From positions 1-58,202 of IMG/VR virus record IMGVR_UViG_3300021961_000114: 58,202 bases of DNA; one strand, written 5' to 3'. The number at the start of each line of letters is the position of its first letter. Within the stretch, counting starts at the first letter, position 1. Below the pieces are notes generated by a model. That model was not told the DNA's origin. It searched no databases and saw nothing but the letters and a program-made list of their open reading frames with translations. Shown here piece by piece: positions 53,901 through 58,202 of this stretch. Position numbers and translations under genes: made by a program. This DNA comes from a virus.

Positions 53901-55464
53901 TTCTATATCAATTCCAGACAAGGCAGCATTGTATTACAATTTGATTTACTTGTGGAGTTTTGATACTCCAATGCAATTATGGGCAGCAAGTTCGTCAATA
54001 AACACACCAGTCAGTTCATCTGTGAGTGCCTCTTTGGTTATTTCTTCAACACAAGTTGGTATACCAAATAGAAACACTTACTATGACACTTGGTTTACCG
54101 CTTCAAACTTTACGGGAGAATCTGTAACTCAACCATATCCATCATGTGCTCCAGCGTATGTGTCGGAGTTTCCATATCAATTTGACAAGGTTGTTGTAAA
54201 TCAAGCAATCAATTCAAATCGTTTTGGTCCAAACTATAAGAACAATGTGAAGATAAACAAGATTGATGAATTTGCTACATCAAATCTTGTTCCTTATGAC
54301 TATTCTACAAAGACCAATGACATCGTAGGTAGTGACAGTAACGTTGTAGGATTCTATATCAGTCCATACACATACTTGGAATCCAATATGGAAAACTTTT
54401 TGGGTAAAGAAGGTATCACTGATATTATTGGTGATCCAAAATACCTAACCAGTCAAAATTATCCAGAGTTGGACTTGAGATTGAGGGAATTTGCTTCACT
54501 TCCATCGTCAAGTATTAAGTATATTTACCCTCAAGAGTTCTACACAACCTACAAGTTGTATATTGACTTTTCAATTTTTGATTATGTCAAGAATGTGGTT
54601 CCAAACCGTGCTTCAATAAAAACAGGTTTGTTGATTGAACCATCTATTCTTGAAAGAAAGAAGTTCAATTACAAGGACATCTCATACAATGTAAGTGGAT
54701 TGTATACGTCTAGTATTTATTTTAACAATGCTGCTGAATTGACTCCTATATTCACAACCGGCAGTCCTATGAATATTACGGTCGAGTCAATTACAACGTA
54801 TGATACAGATAGAAATCAATATAACTATCAACGTTTAGAAATCCCTCCGTCAATTGATAGTCGAGATTTCATCTACGCAAAGTATGGAAAGTATATCAAT
54901 GTCGATTCTAATGGTTATCACGTTAGAAACACATATAATGTTCCAGGCAATGAGTATTATCAAATGGTAAATGATAATGGTAACATAGTGACATTCACTT
55001 CTAGTTTCAATACAGTAGAAGTAATTGGATCGGGATCTGTAACTGGGTCGTCTGTATTTACCAATGTTTATAGAGGTGAAGGAAACACTGGATATTCTCC
55101 AAGACACTTGAGTAAGGTTATGATGCCTGGTTCTCGCCAAAAGTATATTGCGGTGAGTGGATCTAATTTTAGTCTAAACAATGGTGTTAAGGTGTTTGCT
55201 CCAGCACAGTTGACATATTATACTTACATTAAGGGTAAGAATGATTCTACCACAACTGTGAACCGTAAAGGACTTCCAAATGGATCTAGTCCAGTCACTA
55301 CAATACCTGGCTATTTGAGTCTCAATATCAGTAGTAGTGATTTCCCAGTATATGGCACCACAACGGGGTCTGCTGGAGATCCAAACAATCTATTTGTTCA
55401 GTTACCATTGACAGCTTCTATGGAAACTAGTGCAAGTTTGGACAAATACATCATGAATTTATAA
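50953..55464 (+). CDS. Giant baseplate/tail structural protein, 1503 aa
   Basis: Longest gene in the window. The first 500 residues mix helices and strands; ELLNSFSWNTNNFKFQ... KGTSTSLDLIRSLFGIPSELIQLREYG (about 625-705) resembles phage tail-protein I-type segments; about 770-990 has strand pairs of a LamG-like sandwich (FEASFRFKSKDYN, IDKIKVFRDPLSLSDFDE); the C-terminal 300 residues are beta rich. Position after gp25-gp6 suggests the counterpart of T4 gp7, the large outer wedge protein, with added carbohydrate-binding modules. Assignment by position and size. Confidence 0.6.
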   Translation: MPYSYLNFDETTLNTGIASGSYFTPDLQELYEQKYLDRERFFGTSDSDIIEFSLYNSSQESIAFNRVVPTVSYSVVQGSYRDINNKLTYYNFAQPFTNYAKFNNDILIDTQDVLRQTQVAPGLYYVLYNFVRNVAGNNQNRLVIKEISPSRTELRLSFAFNTTLTPQNALDAIKVSAFADKKYLFLQISSFINQIVDNNPISETFVRNSVNYNYNAIAQSLGLQNAAELQEFIIQTYVGFDKVITLSANDESIQQASKFIGIDDQIKNFTYTYNSTEFSADEILLAFKTIVTKVSQDRILQKTSINQIQLQGILDLFVKIIYTDWLETQTTLLLTEYANKYFGLYKNALNFDNGNLVQILTHTNYFNPIDGRVNVQVKLSDPLPLEYDIRTTCWISNISIAPIYFKVNLFAEAVKRNVSLNGVNFTVNVDTADPINQKYSDHDVNTLFEAQSRLKQRINDLLIDYDNFANFIVYSSAELRTKIAKNKISDYNKLETQKVQVHTAASSSALTIRATYETDIDRITQSQIDILNSLDEYESYLFFNTSSIDDKIEDGISYDQNNVDSLLNQLPEYIREDSQSVDYLKFTSMVGHFFDNILVYIKKFPKTYPLGISELSDYPKNFLDELLNSFSWNTNNFKFQNSGISQYLFDNTEISSSLSSSYFDYGKKILNRFANNLPYIYKTKGTSTSLDLIRSLFGIPSELIQLREYGSTDVNVNRQNYYDFEDIIYLTRIKDGRYIKFDYTDPEYVSVVGDPLYYSGSQANTYTSSRSQTEEFRGYDTFEASFRFKSKDYNFNDKIPIVRKIRNNKIDWEVYIRKTQQAESGVLIYDLHPTESNTTSSIKLDELPYLNGNIFTLMISRDIKADYEYDSITPEQNTDTNTYGSITVFTSSLTSSAAEKYVPNTYTFAVNQYDGSLKNFSSIKTKVINYNQNNYFSSGSYYVGNYNTTYNNNIEFDGNIDKIKVFRDPLSLSDFDEHSYNLDSISIPDKAALYYNLIYLWSFDTPMQLWAASSSINTPVSSSVSASLVISSTQVGIPNRNTYYDTWFTASNFTGESVTQPYPSCAPAYVSEFPYQFDKVVVNQAINSNRFGPNYKNNVKINKIDEFATSNLVPYDYSTKTNDIVGSDSNVVGFYISPYTYLESNMENFLGKEGITDIIGDPKYLTSQNYPELDLRLREFASLPSSSIKYIYPQEFYTTYKLYIDFSIFDYVKNVVPNRASIKTGLLIEPSILERKKFNYKDISYNVSGLYTSSIYFNNAAELTPIFTTGSPMNITVESITTYDTDRNQYNYQRLEIPPSIDSRDFIYAKYGKYINVDSNGYHVRNTYNVPGNEYYQMVNDNGNIVTFTSSFNTVEVIGSGSVTGSSVFTNVYRGEGNTGYSPRHLSKVMMPGSRQKYIAVSGSNFSLNNGVKVFAPAQLTYYTYIKGKNDSTTTVNRKGLPNGSSPVTTIPGYLSLNISSSDFPVYGTTTGSAGDPNNLFVQLPLTASMETSASLDKYIMNL

Positions 55465-55500
55465 TATCAATTTTGATGTAAAACATAAAATCCTTGATAA

Positions 55501-55509
55501 TTATTTATA
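55501..55509 (+). promoter_or_regulatory. Late promoter motif TTATTTATA
   Basis: One base before ATG 55511. Confidence 0.45.
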
Positions 55510-55510
55510 T

Positions 55511-56152
55511 ATGGCATACTTAGACAACAATGTGATCACGATTAACGCGGTCTTGACCAAGAAAGGTCGTGAAATCCTAGCGAAAACTGGTGGATTAAAC
55601 ATTACAGCATTTGCTCTCGCAGATGACGAAATCGACTACACACAGTTTAACCCAGATCATCCGATGGGAAGTGCTTATTACGATATCGCAATTCGTAATA
55701 CTCCAGTAATGGAACCCATCACCGATGAATCACAGTTGATGAAGTATAAGTTGGTGACACTCAATCAAGGTGTTACTGCCGTTCCTACGATCAGCGTGGC
55801 ACAATCGGTAATTACGGTAGATAGAGACTATACTGGTGATATCAGTATCAGCCCAAGCACAAACCCAACTTACAACGTCACTCTTGGATATACCGCAATT
55901 TTGGCAAACAAGAATGTCGGAACATTGATCGTAACAGAAACCAACAGTCTAAACTCAACCACTGCAACAGTTCCTTCTTTCTCCGGCGATTTGGCATCTC
56001 AGACATCTCAAGTGGTAGTAGGAAACAAGTTTAGATTTGTTCCAAATGCTTCTTTGTCCAAGACAACCACCACAAATATCACTATCATAGGTAATGAGAG
56101 TGGCGGAAATACGTCGATTACTGTTACTGTTAAAGTCCCAACAACAACATAA
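55511..56152 (+). CDS. Virion structural protein with Ig-like part, 213 aa
   Basis: MAYLDNNVITINAVLTKKGREILAKTGGLNITAFALADDEIDYT is the shared N-terminus of a class of structural proteins in T4-like aquatic phages. The second half (about 95-213) is Thr/Ser rich with regular strands (TVDRDYTGDISISPST..., NITIIGNESGGNTSITVTVK), an Ig-like or decoration domain. New late motif, so it begins its own transcription unit. Confidence 0.65.
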   Translation: MAYLDNNVITINAVLTKKGREILAKTGGLNITAFALADDEIDYTQFNPDHPMGSAYYDIAIRNTPVMEPITDESQLMKYKLVTLNQGVTAVPTISVAQSVITVDRDYTGDISISPSTNPTYNVTLGYTAILANKNVGTLIVTETNSLNSTTATVPSFSGDLASQTSQVVVGNKFRFVPNASLSKTTTTNITIIGNESGGNTSITVTVKVPTTT

Positions 56153-56160
56153 ACTGAATT

Positions 56161-57264
56161 ATGATATTTAGTCAATTTACAAGTGATGACATCGTAGCGG
56201 GTAGAATAAACCAAGTATCTTCTGGATTATTCGGAACAGGTAGTTTGTATGTAACTCAATCCAGATTTACTACATCTTCTACACAAGCAAATAATCTTAC
56301 TGGATCATCACCATTTGATGTTAAGAACGGACAATATTACTTGAATGTTTTATTGGATGGCGAAACTTATTTTGCTATTGCTTACGGTGACTATGAAACC
56401 AGTGGTAGTTCCGTGTTTAACGGATCATCTTCGATAAACGTGTTGACTCACGAAACCAAGGTAATTTATTCTCAATACAAGAACACATTGTTGCAACCAG
56501 GTGACCAATTGTTCTCGTTTGCTTCTGGTAGTGTAACAACACCAGTTGACAGTGAAAATATCTTTGTCATGAATTTTTCTTCAGACAAGATCAAGGATCA
56601 ATTGGACCCAGGTCAAATCCAAATCAACTTGTCGGGATCTAGTGGATCTTTCTCATATATTGACGATTCACAAGTTATCAATAAACAACAAAATGTATAC
56701 AATTTGATTTCTGGTTCTGTTATTCAGGGTGTGGCTACTCCATATCTTAAGAATGGAAGTCCAGTATATGCTGGTATCGGTTTGTTTTATCCGTCGAATG
56801 GCATCGTGGTTTTTAATACTACCAAGACAAATGCTCAAGTTGGATTTACACACGGAACTTATATCAATCAACGATTGTCAAATTTGAGTAGTTATATTGG
56901 TGCAAATTCTGTTCAAGCAATAGCTCGTTTGTGGCAACGTGACTTTTTTAATGCTATCAAACGTAGTGATAAAACCATGGCAGCACGTAAGAGTGAGTTT
57001 GTTCCATCAACAAATTACTTCGTTCGTGTAAAGAATAAAGAGTTCAACTACAGTAACAATCCTACTTTTGTGTCGGATGGAACTGACGGTCTCACAAAGG
57101 GAACAATTATTTATCAAGATTTGATCAATAACCCTAGAACCTACATTACTAGTGTGGGTTTATACAACTCTAACAACGAATTGTTAGCTATTGGTAAGAT
57201 CAGCAGACCAGTTCAGAAGAGTTTTGATAGCGAACTACTCATAAAAGTCCGTATCGATTTCTAA
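56161..57264 (+). CDS. Baseplate wedge-type structural protein, 367 aa
   Basis: Begins IFSQFTSDDIVAGRINQVSSGLF and ends TYITSVGLYNSNNELLAIGKISRPVQKSFDSELLIKVRIDF; the ending is a widespread signature of baseplate wedge proteins (gp8/gp53-type) in T4-like phages of water samples. Eight bases after the previous stop. Likely outer wedge component. Confidence 0.7.
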   Translation: MIFSQFTSDDIVAGRINQVSSGLFGTGSLYVTQSRFTTSSTQANNLTGSSPFDVKNGQYYLNVLLDGETYFAIAYGDYETSGSSVFNGSSSINVLTHETKVIYSQYKNTLLQPGDQLFSFASGSVTTPVDSENIFVMNFSSDKIKDQLDPGQIQINLSGSSGSFSYIDDSQVINKQQNVYNLISGSVIQGVATPYLKNGSPVYAGIGLFYPSNGIVVFNTTKTNAQVGFTHGTYINQRLSNLSSYIGANSVQAIARLWQRDFFNAIKRSDKTMAARKSEFVPSTNYFVRVKNKEFNYSNNPTFVSDGTDGLTKGTIIYQDLINNPRTYITSVGLYNSNNELLAIGKISRPVQKSFDSELLIKVRIDF

Positions 57265-57271
57265 TACAATC

Positions 57272-57280
57272 CTATTTATA
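57272..57280 (+). promoter_or_regulatory. Late promoter motif CTATTTATA
   Basis: Five bases before ATG 57286; flanked by CCTA/TTAGG, which could form a small hairpin. Confidence 0.45.
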
Positions 57281-57285
57281 TTAGG

Positions 57286-58202
57286 ATGATCAAGTTTTTT
57301 AGAAATCAAGACATCATACTAACTCCGTTCACTCTTGCCAAACCACAAGAGTTGAACAGTGTGTTTAATGACATAATCATAGCAAACGAGGGTGACGAAA
57401 CATTTCCATTGATCATTCCGATAGTAGCATGCGATGATAATCTGTCGGGAAGTTGCACACAAAAAAGTGTTGATGGTTTCTTGGGAACAACTCAATTTGA
57501 AGATCCTATAAACCTTCAAATTGGTATATACGTTCCTTCCAGTTCGGTATTTTATCCAAGTGGTAGTGCTGATTATAATCCTGCTACAAATCCACAAAAC
57601 TTGGACGGAACATATCAACGTCAAGTGTATAATACCATCAAAAAGATGTATTATAACAACTACAACAATGCTTACAACATTTTTGGCATCGATGGTTATG
57701 ACAATTCATTGATGACCAGTAGTTTGACCAACGATATTTCTGTTTTCAATCTAACCATCAATCAAACGGGTGACAAAATTAGACCAACTACCTTGGTGAT
57801 AAACAATCAAAGTGGTGATATCGTTGCGGATGTTATAGATGATGGAAATTACAATTTGATATTGTCTGGTAGTTACTTTATCAACAAGTATCCATTACAA
57901 AGTGATTCAACAGATTTGACTGTTCCATTGAACATCTGTGGTTTGGGTGCATATTTGTCCGATCCATACAATACGGGTGAATGTTGTATTGCTCCAACAC
58001 CAACTCCAACTCCGGCACCTACTGCGACCCCAACTCCAACGCCGACCGCAACAGCAACTCCAACGGCTACTCCAACCGTAACCCCTACACCTACGCCTGG
58101 TCCTACAGCAACACCAACGCCTACACCAACAGCAACTTCGACTCCAACGCCTACACCCACCGCCACAAACACACCAACACCAACACCAACACCTACTCCA
58201 CT
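57286..58202 (+). CDS. Virion adhesin with Pro-Thr linker (3' end outside window)
   Basis: Open from ATG 57286 ([20 protein letters not shown]) to the window edge, 305 codons. A globular N-terminal domain of about 235 residues with several Cys (SGSCTQ, NICGLG, GECCIAP) is followed by at least 65 residues of TPTPT/TPTAT repeats, as in the LamG protein at 18156. The missing C-terminus may hold a binding domain. The N-terminal part resembles proteins that follow wedge genes in related phages. Confidence 0.75.
   Translation, partial: MIKFFRNQDIILTPFTLAKPQELNSVFNDIIIANEGDETFPLIIPIVACDDNLSGSCTQKSVDGFLGTTQFEDPINLQIGIYVPSSSVFYPSGSADYNPATNPQNLDGTYQRQVYNTIKKMYYNNYNNAYNIFGIDGYDNSLMTSSLTNDISVFNLTINQTGDKIRPTTLVINNQSGDIVADVIDDGNYNLILSGSYFINKYPLQSDSTDLTVPLNICGLGAYLSDPYNTGECCIAPTPTPTPAPTATPTPTPTATATPTATPTVTPTPTPGPTATPTPTPTATSTPTPTPTATNTPTPTPTPTP

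Noticed and set aside
57873-58172. Minus frame [10 protein letters not shown]
   Set aside because: Complement of the Pro-Thr repeat at the right edge.

Overview
The window looks like about 58 kb of a large tailed-phage (jumbo-type, T4-like contractile tail) genome. It contains T4-type baseplate wedge proteins (gp25-like, gp6-like), a gp55-like late sigma factor, PhoH, tail fibres with an S74 chaperone, a phage-type RNA ligase, a tmRNA and a very large tRNA set. Several cues point to a Gram-negative host, possibly Verrucomicrobiota or a relative: a pseudopilin with the [20 protein letters not shown]-terminus and a C-rich body typical of that phylum, a signal-peptide outer-membrane barrel ending in Phe, Pro-Thr repeats joined to a LamG-type domain, and almost no Shine-Dalgarno sites. 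The host call is inference.

Layout. 1-5 kb: the tail of an upstream gene, a GC-rich non-coding island, a tightly packed row of small membrane/unknown genes, an RNA ligase and a DUF262 protein. This part of the + strand is strongly G/T rich. 5-9.3 kb: a sugar-modification cassette (three glycosyltransferase-like proteins and an NAD-dependent epimerase; a fourth relative lies at 19.6 kb). 9.3-11.3 kb: a GP88-like cysteine protein with a modular N-terminus. 11.3-18.1 kb: tRNA cluster 1, interrupted by a papain-like protein, a pseudopilin and two methyltransferase-like proteins. 18.1-20.8 kb: a Pro-Thr/LamG protein and a glycosyltransferase. 20.85-21.9 kb: a giant structured non-coding RNA, best matched to GOLLD, with a tRNA inside it. 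22-26.4 kb: a large structural protein, small genes and the outer-membrane protein. 26.4-29.5 kb: a small RNA, tRNA cluster 2 and the tmRNA. 29.5-32.5 kb: small genes and PhoH. 32.5-38.3 kb: tail fibres/adhesins, one with a Hint domain. 38.4-41.6 kb: Hsp20, membrane proteins and the late sigma factor. 41.7-58.2 kb: the baseplate/tail operon, ending inside a Pro-Thr-rich adhesin.

Regulation as read from sequence. Three promoter types recur: (i) TTGACR-N16-TARRNT sigma70-like promoters in front of tRNA/RNA genes and small early-type genes; (ii) TTTTC-N11-13-TATATATT in front of small RNAs or peptides and a few genes; (iii) ATATTTATW directly upstream (1-7 nt) of the first ATG of late operons. 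The third is probably read by the gp55-like sigma factor and would give leaderless messages. Rho-independent hairpins close most units.

The most unusual material is in the tRNA clusters. Together they decode all 20 amino acids, yet the tRNAs fall into two classes that covary at the elbow: D-loop G18G19 with T-loop U55C56, or D-loop A18G19 with G55C56. Several tRNA-like genes carry structured inserts of 25-100 nt, and both clusters begin with a related leader RNA. These observations come from reading the sequence by eye; no structure prediction or database search was run.
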